Source: Paenibacillus sp. DMB20
GTDB lineage: Bacteria > Bacillota > Bacilli > Paenibacillales > Paenibacillaceae
DNA: 32,570 bases
Direction: 5' to 3'
Assembly (NCBI RefSeq): GCF_000987955.1
Contig: NZ_LAZU01000043.1
Location: 1-32,570 of the forward strand
The stretch's first letter is position 1; each line of letters begins with the position of its first letter. The notes under the pieces were generated by a model, which worked only from the letters and a program-made list of their open reading frames with translations, was not told the DNA's origin and made no database searches. Below are positions 25,431 to 32,570 of the stretch, one piece after another. Position numbers and translations under genes: made by a program.

Positions 25431-26414
25431 TCACGCCGGAGTTTCGCCCATACCCAGTAATAATTGCTCGAGACAGAGCTGTCCGTTGACATTGTAACGT
25501 AACTTCTTCTGACACTCTGCGGCCAAATCCATGCAGGAGACCCATTGTGACGTGCTGCGGGCTGACGCGTGACCGGAGATAAACTCCGCCTGATCTATGA
25601 AAACGAGACGTTCTTGCCGACCGTATTGGACATGAATCATATCCTTAAACCATAAATGGAACAAACTGAACAGCATGTCCAGGTGTTCGGAGAGTCCGGA
25701 TTTGAACACTTTCTGACCGGCAGTGATGATACTTGTACCGGCGCGGTTCAGAGACTCCTTCCCTAATTGTAACACTACGTTTCTAATTTCTGCAAACCAA
25801 TTCTCATTCAAAATTTCCCGGCATCCTTCAAGTCCGGAAGCCAAATGAACCGCACACCGGACCAGGGCCGGCGGGTATCCTTCACCGACCAGAACCCGCT
25901 CCATCATTTCCGGATCAAGCGCTCTAAAGGGTACCGTTTGCGCCCGGGACTGAATGGTTGGAAGCAGGGCCTGTCCATTTTCGGCAATCAAAATGGCAAC
26001 CGCCGGTACCGGCGGCTCCTCCAAAAACTTCAGCAGGCTGTTTGCCGCCTGAACCGTCATTTTATCAGCATGGTTTATAATGTAAACTTTGGGATTGTTT
26101 TTCTCGGACCGATATGAAAAAATCCGCTGAAGCTCGCGGATCTGGTCAATTTTAATGCTTGCGCCATCAGGCTCGATTGTCGTCAGATCCGGATGGTTTC
26201 CGTGCTCTACCTTTCGGCATTCCAAACATTTCCCGCATGCATCATCGGGGTTCGATGTGCAAAATAACGCCTTGGCAAATACGGTTGCCGTCTCTATCTG
26301 ACCCGCGCCTTTAGGACCGCTGAACAAGTAAGCATGGCTAACCGCGTTTCGGCGCAGGACATTTTGAAGCAGCTGCTTAGCGGCCTCCTGGCCCAATATA
26401 TCATTAAAAGACAT
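25431..26414 (-). CDS. holB: DNA polymerase III delta' subunit
   Basis: Delta' is part of the clamp loader that places DnaN on DNA. The product has 327 residues from ATG 26414 (MSFNDILGQEAAKQLL). It has an AAA+ fold, a zinc module with Cys52, Cys60, Cys63 and Cys66, and LLKFLEEPP. The P-loop is degenerate: GPKGAGQI at 33-40, with Gln39 in place of the nucleotide-binding Lys, so it may not hydrolyse ATP, as is common for delta'. An in-frame start at 26450 exists, but GAGAGG favours 26414. It lies between yaaR and ricT. Confidence 0.95.
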   Translation of the reverse strand: MSFNDILGQEAAKQLLQNVLRRNAVSHAYLFSGPKGAGQIETATVFAKALFCTSNPDDACGKCLECRKVEHGNHPDLTTIEPDGASIKIDQIRELQRIFSYRSEKNNPKVYIINHADKMTVQAANSLLKFLEEPPVPAVAILIAENGQALLPTIQSRAQTVPFRALDPEMMERVLVGEGYPPALVRCAVHLASGLEGCREILNENWFAEIRNVVLQLGKESLNRAGTSIITAGQKVFKSGLSEHLDMLFSLFHLWFKDMIHVQYGRQERLVFIDQAEFISGHASARSTSQWVSCMDLAAECQKKLRYNVNGQLCLEQLLLGMGETPA

Positions 26415-26538
26415 AAGTCCTCTCACTTTCGTAGCATCATGTTGAAACATATGGCCGCAAAATAACCGTTTGAATTAACGCCGACCACACTGTTTCCTGG
26501 GAAATAATACGAACCTTTGTTATGGACGGAATCAAATA

Positions 26539-26983
26539 TTAAAAAACCATATTAATCAGCATGCCTCGGATTTCCCCGATCTTGCTCAGCAGTTCGATTT
26601 TTCCCTGCTCGCTTTCCAGAAGCTCGTCCGCCATGGAAAGAAGCACGGAATCGATTTCGTCTATCACATTGTATCTTTTGCCGCGCCCCCGGCGGTCCCA
26701 ACCGCGCGTCTCCTTCATGGACACTCCGCGGCGAACCGTTTCCTCAAGGAATCGTTTCACCATCAGGCGGTAGGCCTTCAGTTCGCGAATGGTCATGGCC
26801 CGGGCCAAACGCTCCCCCTGAAGGGAAATTTCGCGCATTTGCCGGTTCAGTTCTTCTTTGGAAGCTTTCTCTCCCTGCTGATACATCATATCGGAGAACG
26901 TTTTTTTGCTGGATCGGTTTAGCGCTGCTGTCCGGGACCGATATTTCACTTTTCAAGGGCCTGAAGCCCGGATTGATCTTCAA
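26539..26983 (-). CDS. yaaR: YaaR (DUF327) family protein (one frameshift)
   Basis: The repaired protein has 147 residues, against 146 in B. subtilis. It begins MKINPGFRPLKSEISVPDSS and continues as a mostly helical protein (LNRQMREISLQGERLARAMTIRELKAYRLMVKRFLEETV, then TRGWDRRGRGKRYNVIDEIDSVLLSMADELLESEQGKIELLSKIGEIRG). The function is unknown. The frame breaks at a seven-base run (26901-26907) in QQKTFSDMMYQQ. The TTG start at 26983 lies nine bases after AAGGCGG. It is normally next to darA, but here a 560-base gap with strong hairpins separates them. Confidence 0.88.
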
Positions 26984-27018
26984 CGAAATCAACCGCCTTT
27001 TAAATTTAATATCACGAC

Positions 27019-27215
27019 GGAGACAGAAGCCATAGCATCACATAAGCTTTGGCCGCCTGTCTCCCATTAACCCATATATAAAATAGAAGCCCTGCGAGAT
27101 TTCAATCGTATCTCCTGGGTCGGTAAAAAGACGTTCAATGTGTCTTTAAATGGAGAAAGACCCGTTTGGGGGCTGCACGTAAGTCCTTTCCCAAATCAGT
27201 ATATAGGTCTTTCTC
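27019..27215 (-). ncRNA. Structured intergenic element between darA and yaaR, unassigned
   Basis: The gap 26984-27545 has no supportable gene. Its yaaR-proximal part has three hairpins on the minus strand. The first has perfect 10-base arms GAGAAAGACC / GGTCTTTCTC (27206-27215 and 27153-27162) with a nested TTTGGG/CCCAAA. The second, AAAGAC/GTCTTT followed by TT (27125-27147), looks like a weak terminator. The third has 8-base arms GGAGACAG/CTGTCTCC (27057-27064 and 27019-27026) with a nested CCAnAGC/GCTnTGG. The order structured stem, terminator-like hairpin, further stem, gene recalls a cis-regulatory leader, or a small RNA. I recognise no known riboswitch class. Another weak hairpin (GGAGAT/ATCTC) lies near 27095-27115. 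The part 27216-27545 shows nothing that I can name. Confidence 0.45.
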
Positions 27216-27545
27216 GGTTGGCTTTCCGATATCCAAGGGAGAAGCGATAACGCCATACTTCCCAAAGAATGAAGGGCCTCTCTCGAACCTATAAGCCACG
27301 CATAAATGAATGTAAGCTATACTTTTTTGGAGATGGACAACAAGCCGTTTTTCGTAAACGTCTCAGCTTATTGCACCAAAGGTAGATGTCTTTATTATGA
27401 TATCAGAACCTGGCCTTCTTATGGGGAACAAGCTTCAATACCGCAAGAAAAACATCCAATTCGTTAAAACCTTGGACAGACCTTTTTAGCTTTACAACGA
27501 TGATTGCAGTCCAGCGGAAAAACGTGTTAGAGATGTTCAAGTTTA

Positions 27546-27875
27546 TTAAAAATGTTCAAAACGATCAACAGGAAGCACGAATACCGTTGCGCCGCCAACC
27601 TGAACTTCAACCGGCAGCGGCAAATAGGAATCTGTCGTTCCGCTCATCGGTGTAACCGGCGTTACCAGCTGCTCACGCACTTTGCAGTTGTTGCGAATAA
27701 CGCTCATGACGCTTTCCACCTGGCTGTCATCCACCCCAATCATAAACGTGGTGTTCCCTGCTTTCAAAAATCCCCCGGTACTTGCCAGCTTGGTTGCCCG
27801 GAAATTCGCCTTCACGAGACCGGCTGATAAACGATTACTATCCTTATCCTGTACAATCGCAACGATTAACTTCAT
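27546..27875 (-). CDS. darA: c-di-AMP receptor DarA (PII-like)
   Basis: The product has 109 residues from ATG 27875, nine bases after GGAGGG, the same length as B. subtilis DarA (YaaQ). It begins MKLIVAIVQDKDSNRLSAGL and has the long loops and FxxxG elements of this trimeric PII-like family (ATKLASTGGFLKAGNTTFMIGVDD, then VGGATVFVLPVDRFEHF). DarA binds c-di-AMP; its downstream target is not settled. It lies 74 bases after tmk. The same window has a c-di-AMP riboswitch at yabE. Confidence 0.97.
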   Translation of the reverse strand: MKLIVAIVQDKDSNRLSAGLVKANFRATKLASTGGFLKAGNTTFMIGVDDSQVESVMSVIRNNCKVREQLVTPVTPMSGTTDSYLPLPVEVQVGGATVFVLPVDRFEHF

Positions 27876-27949
27876 GTGCAATGTCCCTCCTTGTCATCTC
27901 ATACGGCAGCATGGATAAATGCCGTATCTGTATTATTTGACAATCATCC

Positions 27950-28591
27950 TCAAAAATCCTTTAAAACCGCACTTTCCAGCACACGGATCATCTCCCGCTC
28001 CACCAGTGCAGGCGATTTGGAAGCGTCAATAACCTTTATCCGTTCAGGGTCCCTCTCGGCTATCTTCCTATAGCCTTCCCTAACTTTGCGGTGAAAAGCC
28101 ATGCTTTCCATGTCGAGACGGTTATATTCACGCTCTCCGTTAGCCATGATTCGAGACATTCCGACTTCAGGGTCGATATCCAGCAAGAGCGTCAAATCGG
28201 GCATGCGGGATTCAATCGCAAATTGGTTGATTTTCCATACTTCCTCCATTCCGATCCCGCGACCCAAGCCTTGGTACACCAGGCTGCTGTCGACAAAACG
28301 GTCGCAAATCACCGTTAGCCCCTCCGCTAGCGCAGGCTCCACCCGCTCTACCAAGTGCTGCCTTCGTGCCGCTGCATAGAGCAGAGCTTCGGTCCGGGCA
28401 TCCATGCTCGTATGCTTCGGATCCAAAATGACGGTACGAATTTTCTCCGCAATCTCGATGCCTCCGGGTTCTCTGGTTATGAGGTAAGGTATGGAATGGT
28501 TTTGAAAATAAGCCGACAAGCGGCCGATCATGGTCGTTTTCCCCGATCCCTCCCCTCCCTCAATCGTTATGAATAATGGTTTGCGGTTCAT
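27950..28591 (-). CDS. tmk: Thymidylate kinase
   Basis: Tmk makes dTDP from dTMP. The product has 213 residues from ATG 28591. It has the P-loop GGEGSGKT at 12-19, the DR motif in VICDRFVDSSLVYQG, the TREPGG substrate motif and an LLDIDPEVGMSR segment. An extended frame to 28663 runs into the decarboxylase gene and is rejected. The start overlaps the yaaO stop (ATGA), so the two are coupled. Confidence 0.97.
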   Translation of the reverse strand: MNRKPLFITIEGGEGSGKTTMIGRLSAYFQNHSIPYLITREPGGIEIAEKIRTVILDPKHTSMDARTEALLYAAARRQHLVERVEPALAEGLTVICDRFVDSSLVYQGLGRGIGMEEVWKINQFAIESRMPDLTLLLDIDPEVGMSRIMANGEREYNRLDMESMAFHRKVREGYRKIAERDPERIKVIDASKSPALVEREMIRVLESAVLKDF

Positions 28592-30198
28592 TTCGTTACC
28601 TGCTTTCTTGGATTCTTGAATACGAGAATATTCCGCAGCGTTCGATCTGCGGTTCCCTGGCACTTGGCCCCCGCGTTTCCCAGCGCCGTCAGCCGTTCAG
28701 CCGTCATGTTGGTTATCAACTCTCCCGGATATAAAATCGGGATGCCCGGCGGGTAGGGAATAACCATTTCGGCAGCAATCCTGCCTGAACATTTCTCTAC
28801 CGCTACTGACTCCATATCCCCGGGTTCTGCCGGAGTTAAGCTGAAGCTGACCGGCTCCGAGAAAGGCGGAACGCTTCCTGAATTGTTCCACGTGGAAACA
28901 TTGTGCTTCGTTTCGGTCAAAGGCGGATTGAGGACGCCGAGGAGTTCTGTCTCCTCCTCTTCCTCTACAATATGCCGGAGTGCCCATAAGAGGTGATTGG
29001 CATCCTCCTCCGTTGAGCCTAGCGTAAAGAGCAGGACGACGTGCCGTTCGTCGCTCATCTCCGGGACACAGCCGCGCGCTTCCAGCGCGTGCTGGAGTCC
29101 ATAGCCGCTCAAGGACCCGGTGCGGTCATATATGACCGCCTTGAACGGGTCTTGGCGGGTATAAACCGCCGCTGTGTCCTGAGGCGGCGGGACTTGTCCG
29201 CCGGCCGTACCGGTGCCGGCGGCAGGACCCCAGGGCTGCGGCGGTTGCAGCAGCCCGAAGCGCGGCAGCTGTGCGAGGCCGCGCTTGAAGGCGCCCACGG
29301 CGGCAAGGCCCGCCGTGAAGGCGCTTGGGCCCTGCGCGTGTACCAGGCGCCGGGCCAGGTCCAACGAGGCCATCACGGGGTATGATGGGCTCGAACTCTG
29401 CACCATGGCAAGCCGCTGGCGCAGTAGGTTGCGGTCAAGCAGCTCGCCCTGCACATGCAGCATGGCGCCCATGGTCATGGCCGCCAGCATTTTATGCGTG
29501 GACTGCACGACAGCATCAGCACCACAGGACAGCGCATTTTCCGGCAAGTCCGGATGAAGTCCATAATGAGCACCATGCGCTTCATCCACGAGGAGCGGAA
29601 TGTTCCTAGCATGGCAGAGATCGGCAATCCCCTTCAGATTGATCCCCATCCCGTAGTAATTGGGCATGGTCACCAAAACGCCTCTCGCTTCCGGATAAAC
29701 CGCTAAAGCGGCAGCCAGTGCATGACATGAAGGAGCCACCGGCAGACCGCTCTCCGCATCGATGTCCGGATCCAGGAAAACAGCTCTCGCCCCCGCCAGC
29801 ATCAGCCCGTTCAGGACGGATTTGTGAACATTTCGCTGAAGCAGGAGCACATCCCCGGGCTTGCGACAAACCGTCAGTATCATGGCCAAATTTCCTGCCG
29901 TACTTCCACCAACAAGAAAATAGCTCTCATCCGCCCCAAAACAATTCGCGGCCAAAGCCTGTGCTTCCTTGATTACGCCCTCGGGATGGTGCAAATCATC
30001 CGTCCCAGAGATTTCTGTCACATCCACGGTCATGACCTCGGCCAACGGCCCGGCACCGTCTAACCCGACGTAGGCCTTTCCATTTTTATGGCCGGGTACA
30101 TGAAAGGTACGGTCAGCCCTTTGCCGATAGGCAAGCAGTTCCTCAAACAGCGGCGCCTTTTCTTTTTTCTTGCCTCTATCTCTATCATCATACGTCAT
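28588..30198 (-). CDS. yaaO: Orn/Lys/Arg decarboxylase family PLP enzyme (YaaO)
   Basis: The product has 536 residues and belongs to the fold-I ornithine/lysine/arginine decarboxylases. It has FHVPGHKNG (32-40), TEISGTDDLHHPEG, VGGSTAGN, VDEAHGAHYG (204-213) and the PLP-binding Lys236 in QSTHKMLAAMT. The likely reaction is amino-acid decarboxylation toward a polyamine; the substrate cannot be told from sequence. A stretch near residues 310-345 is Pro/Gly-rich (PPQPWGPAAGTGTAGGQVPPPQD) and its DNA is more GC-rich than its neighbours, perhaps a lineage-specific linker. AAGGA lies about ten bases before ATG 30198. It is translationally coupled to tmk. Confidence 0.9.
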   Translation of the reverse strand: MTYDDRDRGKKKEKAPLFEELLAYRQRADRTFHVPGHKNGKAYVGLDGAGPLAEVMTVDVTEISGTDDLHHPEGVIKEAQALAANCFGADESYFLVGGSTAGNLAMILTVCRKPGDVLLLQRNVHKSVLNGLMLAGARAVFLDPDIDAESGLPVAPSCHALAAALAVYPEARGVLVTMPNYYGMGINLKGIADLCHARNIPLLVDEAHGAHYGLHPDLPENALSCGADAVVQSTHKMLAAMTMGAMLHVQGELLDRNLLRQRLAMVQSSSPSYPVMASLDLARRLVHAQGPSAFTAGLAAVGAFKRGLAQLPRFGLLQPPQPWGPAAGTGTAGGQVPPPQDTAAVYTRQDPFKAVIYDRTGSLSGYGLQHALEARGCVPEMSDERHVVLLFTLGSTEEDANHLLWALRHIVEEEEETELLGVLNPPLTETKHNVSTWNNSGSVPPFSEPVSFSLTPAEPGDMESVAVEKCSGRIAAEMVIPYPPGIPILYPGELITNMTAERLTALGNAGAKCQGTADRTLRNILVFKNPRKQVTK

Positions 30199-30291
30199 TG
30201 ATAATTATTCCTTCCGGCATGTGTTCCACTACCCTATTTTATCGTAAAATGAAACGCCCGCCTATGCCCGACCGTCCTCTTTTCCGGCTGT

Positions 30292-30324
30292 AACAAAAAA
30301 AAGGCCTCTTCATCCCAGGCCTCC
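30292..30324 (-). terminator. Terminator of gin
   Basis: The minus strand has AGGCCT, a 9-base middle, AGGCCT and eight T. It lies about ten bases after gin. Confidence 0.85.
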
Positions 30325-30334
30325 GTCCTTCTTC

Positions 30335-30520
30335 TTAAACCTTGTTCGGCATCACGATTTGTTTTAACTGATGAATAAAGAAGCGATATTTTGCATCCTC
30401 GGCGTTCGTATGAACAATTTCGGACTCGCAGTCCTCGCACACAAATTGTGATACAATGGTGATTCCTTCTTTTTTGACTTGGCTGCATACAATACAGACG
30501 CGTTCAGCCATCTCTTCCAT
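30335..30520 (-). CDS. csfB: Anti-sigma-G factor Gin (CsfB)
   Basis: Gin holds sigma-G (and sigma-E) inactive until the right stage of spore formation. The product has 61 residues from ATG 30520, eight bases after AAGGTGG; an in-frame GTG at 30532 is too close to that site. Two zinc pairs, Cys9/Cys12 and Cys28/Cys31, are present, with the family's KKEGITIVSQFVCEDCESEIV and a helical tail DAKYRFFIHQLKQIV. It precedes yaaO, as in Bacillus. A sigma-F/G-like promoter lies upstream. Confidence 0.93.
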   Translation of the reverse strand: MEEMAERVCIVCSQVKKEGITIVSQFVCEDCESEIVHTNAEDAKYRFFIHQLKQIVMPNKV

Positions 30521-30549
30521 GAGCCATCCCACCTTGTTTCTTTTACTAT

Positions 30550-30579
30550 CAGTATGACACAGTTTCTAGCATTTTAAAC
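30550..30579 (-). promoter_or_regulatory. Possible forespore (sigma-F type) promoter of gin
   Basis: The minus strand shows GTTTA (30575-30579), fitting the sigma-F -35 GYWTA, then 15 bases later TGTCATACTG, which matches four of the five fixed -10 bases. The -10 resembles that of fin in this window. csfB is a sigma-F target in B. subtilis. Confidence 0.4.
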
Positions 30580-30727
30580 CCTTTCATAGGGTCATCTTTT
30601 TCTTTTCCCTACTGTATATGTAATAAAATCTTCAAGGTGTCTGTACCCCCATGCTTCATAAAATTTAACGGGAAACCGATAAAAACATTAGAGGCTTATC
30701 TATTCCCAAAGGAGGCCAGCAAGCTCA

Positions 30728-31252
30728 ATGCCAGAACAACCTCTTGGCCAAGCGACCTTTTATCAATACCGGCTGCTCAAAAAAGTAACCCTTTCCAAAC
30801 CGGTGCTTGGTATATATCTTACTCTGCCCTGTTTGGCAGTGGCTACTGAAATGATTATCCTGTCATGGGACAGCTTTTTGTTTTTCCTTCTTGCATTCGC
30901 GCTTGTTCTTTGGATTCATTTCGTTATCGGACGATCGGTTTTATTCATTCTCGGATCCGTTTATGCAAAGAGATGGCATTTCGTTCTAAAAACACCGTGG
31001 CTTGGTTATATGCCAGAACAGCATGTAAGCAGCCGTATGTTCAAAAAAGTCCAATTACATACCACCTGGATCGGTTTCTGCCTATTTGGCGTGATGGCCT
31101 TCTGGTCTCCAACCTCCTTCATGCTATCGGCTCTATTTTGGCATATATGGCTGCTCCTGCCCCGCTATTATGCAATTTTGCGTTTTATGGGACAGCATAA
31201 GGACGGCATGCTGAAATTTAACGATCAGGATATTTCGTATTACATGCAGTAA
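30728..31252 (+). CDS. Membrane protein of unknown function
   Basis: The product has 174 residues and about four membrane spans in two pairs: near residues 25-47 and 49-68, and near 112-130 and 132-150. Between them is a basic, aromatic loop (YAKRWHFVLKTPWLGYMPEQHVSSRMFKKVQLHT). No catalytic motif or signal peptide is seen. AAAGGAGG is 12 bases before ATG 30728, longer than ideal, but no other start fits. It is on the plus strand between gin (divergent) and the lipoprotein gene (convergent, sharing a terminator). I do not recognise the family and B. subtilis has no such gene here. Confidence 0.8.
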   Translation: MPEQPLGQATFYQYRLLKKVTLSKPVLGIYLTLPCLAVATEMIILSWDSFLFFLLAFALVLWIHFVIGRSVLFILGSVYAKRWHFVLKTPWLGYMPEQHVSSRMFKKVQLHTTWIGFCLFGVMAFWSPTSFMLSALFWHIWLLLPRYYAILRFMGQHKDGMLKFNDQDISYYMQ

Positions 31253-31270
31253 ACCTAACATAACCTTTGC

Positions 31271-31316
31271 AAAAAAAGAAGACCTTATCCTTTGTGGATA
31301 AAGGTCTTCTTACTTT
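31271..31316. terminator. Bidirectional terminator between convergent genes
   Basis: A stem of about 13 bp (GAAGACCTTATCC / GGATAAAGGTCTTC, one bulge) has seven A on its left and five T on its right. It therefore serves both the plus-strand membrane protein gene and the minus-strand lipoprotein gene, whose stop lies inside it. Confidence 0.9.
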
Positions 31317-31735
31317 TTACTCTCCAACCCTTGAATATCTTTCTTAAGAGGTGTCGGTACCGTTATTATTAAGAAATCGTCATGCACCGTGAGATGGACG
31401 ATATTTTTGCCTTTCTCAAACACGAGAGAAGAGCCTTTTTGTTCTTCCTTCTTCTCTTTCCAGCCCCAAGACTCAATTTCCTCCAGATACGGTTCAGGAA
31501 GGCTTTCTTCTTCCTTTAAGCCCGGCAAAGCATAACGAACATAATCCAGATCGCCGCTTCCTTTCGTCTGCTCTGCCCGATTCGCTTCTTTCGGTACCGG
31601 AAAAGACTTAACATTGGCTGCACCGTCAAAAGACTTCCACGATGGTTCATCCGACGCTCCGCATCCCGAGCCTAGCAGTATAATTGCTCCTGCACATATC
31701 ACCCCGGCAGCCCGTACTCCAATGTTACGCAACAT
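31310..31735 (-). CDS. Small lipoprotein of unknown function
   Basis: The product has 141 residues. A lipoprotein signal ends LGSGC with Cys25, so it is probably anchored on the outer face of the membrane. The rest is hydrophilic and charged, with Glu/Lys-rich stretches (EEIESWGWKEKKEEQKG) and a short beta-rich C-terminus (NIVHLTVHDDFLIITVPTPLKKD). AAAGGAGG is nine bases before ATG 31735. I do not recognise a family. The stop lies within the shared terminator. Confidence 0.85.
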   Translation of the reverse strand: MLRNIGVRAAGVICAGAIILLGSGCGASDEPSWKSFDGAANVKSFPVPKEANRAEQTKGSGDLDYVRYALPGLKEEESLPEPYLEEIESWGWKEKKEEQKGSSLVFEKGKNIVHLTVHDDFLIITVPTPLKKDIQGLESKK

Positions 31736-32168
31736 AATATGGTCCTCCTTTCTCCACGCTAACCGGTCTACAGATGTGGTATATCGATGTATGGTTAGTG
31801 GAGAACTTACCTCTTCAGGCCTTACAACCTACAATTTGCACAAACCGGAAGCATATAGGATATAATTCCCTGGTTTACGACTAATTCTATTATACTGATT
31901 TTCAATTTTCATCGGTTACAATATTTTCATCAGTTTTGTCACATTTCTCCCCATACAAGCGTTAGGATTTGAAGGCATCCCTCCGCCAATCTCAAAGCGA
32001 CTTCCTTTTACCGAAGCTTACCTGGCAGGAACAAAGAAGAATGCTTGTACCTTCTGATCTTTATAAAAACGTCCATCGACCGATTCGATCCCGCTTAGCC
32101 GCCTTTTCGAAAGTTCTTGCGATTTCGGATCGCTTCAGCTTTTGGCATAGATTAACTCTCCGTAATAA
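31736..32168. other. Intergenic stretch between lipoprotein gene and 5S rRNA
   Basis: No gene of normal size is supported. On the minus strand a TATAAT lies at about 31890 with no good -35 at normal spacing. Near 32145 a 17-codon frame (MPKAEAIRNRKNFRKGG) follows GGAGAG; it may be a chance ORF. The segment 32030-32150 could be an rRNA-flanking repeat, but only one copy is in the window. Confidence 0.4.
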
Positions 32169-32211
32169 CCTAAAAAATAAAAACCACCGTCGATTACATC
32201 GACAGTGGTTT
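32169..32211 (-). terminator. Terminator of the rRNA operon
   Basis: The minus strand forms AACCACTGTCGATG / CGACGGTGGTT with a short loop, followed by TTTATTTTTT. It lies directly after 5S. Confidence 0.9.
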
Positions 32212-32213
32212 TT

Positions 32214-32331
32214 CGCTTGGCGACGTCCTACTCTCCCGGGACCCTTCGGTCCAAGTACCATCGGCGCTGGAAGGCTTAACGGTCGTGTTCGGGATGGGTA
32301 CGCGTGGAACCCTTCCGCTATCGCCACCAAA
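32214..32331 (-). rRNA. rrf: 5S ribosomal RNA
   Basis: The minus strand begins TTTGGTGGCGATAGCGG and ends GTAGGACGTCGCCAAGC, with CCGAACACG and CAGCGCCGATGGTACTTGG between. This is a full Bacillus-type 5S gene of about 118 bases; the two ends pair as helix I. RNase M5, encoded by rnmV in this window, would mature it. A terminator follows. Confidence 0.97.
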
Positions 32332-32335
32332 CGAT

Positions 32336-32352
32336 TCAAGGTTGAACCTTGA
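32336..32352. repeat. Inverted repeat in the 23S-5S spacer
   Basis: TCAAGGTT, one base, AACCTTGA. It lies just upstream of 5S and may be part of the pre-5S processing stem. Confidence 0.5.
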
Positions 32353-32384
32353 AAACTAGATACGAAACGTTTTGCGTTATATTT

Positions 32385-32570
32385 AGGATAAGCCCTCGAC
32401 CGATTAGTATTGGTCAGCTCCATGCATTGCTGCACTTCCACCTCCAACCTATCTACCTCGTCGTCTTCAAGGGGTCTTACGAATTGGGAAATCTCATCTT
32501 GAGGGGGGCTTCACGCTTAGATGCTTTCAGCGCTTATCCCTTCCGTACTTAGCTACCCAGCCGTGCTCCT
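32385..32570 (-). rRNA. rrl: 23S ribosomal RNA, 3' end (cut by window edge)
   Basis: The minus strand ends ACTAATCGGTCGAGGGCTTATCC, in two pieces the typical 3' end of Bacillota 23S rRNA. Upstream are the conserved GAAGCATCTAAGCGTGAAGC-like and AAGGGATAAGCGCTGAAAGC-like segments. About 53 bases separate it from 5S. The order 23S-5S-terminator shows the operon is transcribed toward the protein genes. Confidence 0.96.

Noticed and set aside
27241..27310. T-box or tRNA in the darA-yaaR gap, suggested by GGTTCGAGAG
   Set aside because: There is no cloverleaf, no TGG-type T-box bulge and no specifier loop.
31880..31900. Promoter for the lipoprotein gene around TATAAT near 31890
   Set aside because: The only TTG-type -35 is 21 bases away, and a sigma-H-like alternative is also a poor match.

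Overview
The window looks like chromosomal DNA of an endospore-forming Bacillota of the Paenibacillus type. The base composition is moderate and the ribosome binding sites are strong AGGAGG types. The 5S and 23S rRNA ends are Bacillus-like. The gene order closely follows the origin-proximal stretch of Bacillus subtilis from an rRNA operon through yaaO, tmk, darA, yaaR, holB, ricT, yabA, trmN6, rsmI, abrB, tatD, yabE, rnmV, rsmA, yabG, veg, sspF, ispE, purR, spoVG, glmU, prs, pth, fin, mfd and spoVT to yabM. Nearly every gene is on the minus strand, so the biological direction runs from the right edge to the left. Only abrB, a small ORF next to pth, and a membrane protein gene near the rRNA operon are on the plus strand.

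Right to left: (1) 23S 3' end, 5S and its terminator (32570-32169). (2) A lipoprotein gene convergent with an unknown membrane protein gene, then the sigma-G inhibitor gin. (3) An information-processing run: yaaO, tmk, darA, a 560-base gap with strong hairpins, yaaR, holB, ricT, yabA, trmN6, rsmI. (4) abrB with Spo0A boxes, divergent from an HD-domain phosphohydrolase gene that sits where B. subtilis has metS. (5) tatD, then a c-di-AMP (ydaO-type) riboswitch with terminator ahead of yabE, then rnmV-rsmA-yabG. (6) veg with two tandem sigma-A promoters, sspF, ispE, purR, spoVG with a textbook sigma-H promoter, glmU and prs. (7) pth, fin, mfd, a PrsA-like lipoprotein foldase, spoVT and a truncated yabM flippase gene.

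Common themes are sporulation control (Spo0A, AbrB, sigma-H, sigma-F/Fin, sigma-G/Gin, SpoVT, YabG, SspF, SpoVG), PRPP and purine metabolism (prs, purR), cell envelope precursors (glmU, yabM, yabE), RNA modification and maturation (rsmA, rsmI, rnmV, trmN6), and c-di-AMP signalling (riboswitch plus the DarA receptor).

The most striking property is technical. Eight genes (prsA-like, mfd, glmU, ispE, yabE, the HD gene, rsmI, yaaR) are broken by at least ten frameshifts. Each is repaired by deleting exactly one base, nearly always in a homopolymer of 6-9. Several are expected to be essential. This points to homopolymer overcalls in the sequence rather than to pseudogenes, so the genes are given here with their repaired extents. 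No CRISPR array, insertion sequence, prophage or clear new defence or biosynthetic system was seen. The best candidates for something undescribed are the structured yaaR-darA gap, the in-frame leader ORF behind the yabE riboswitch, and two small genes of unknown function.
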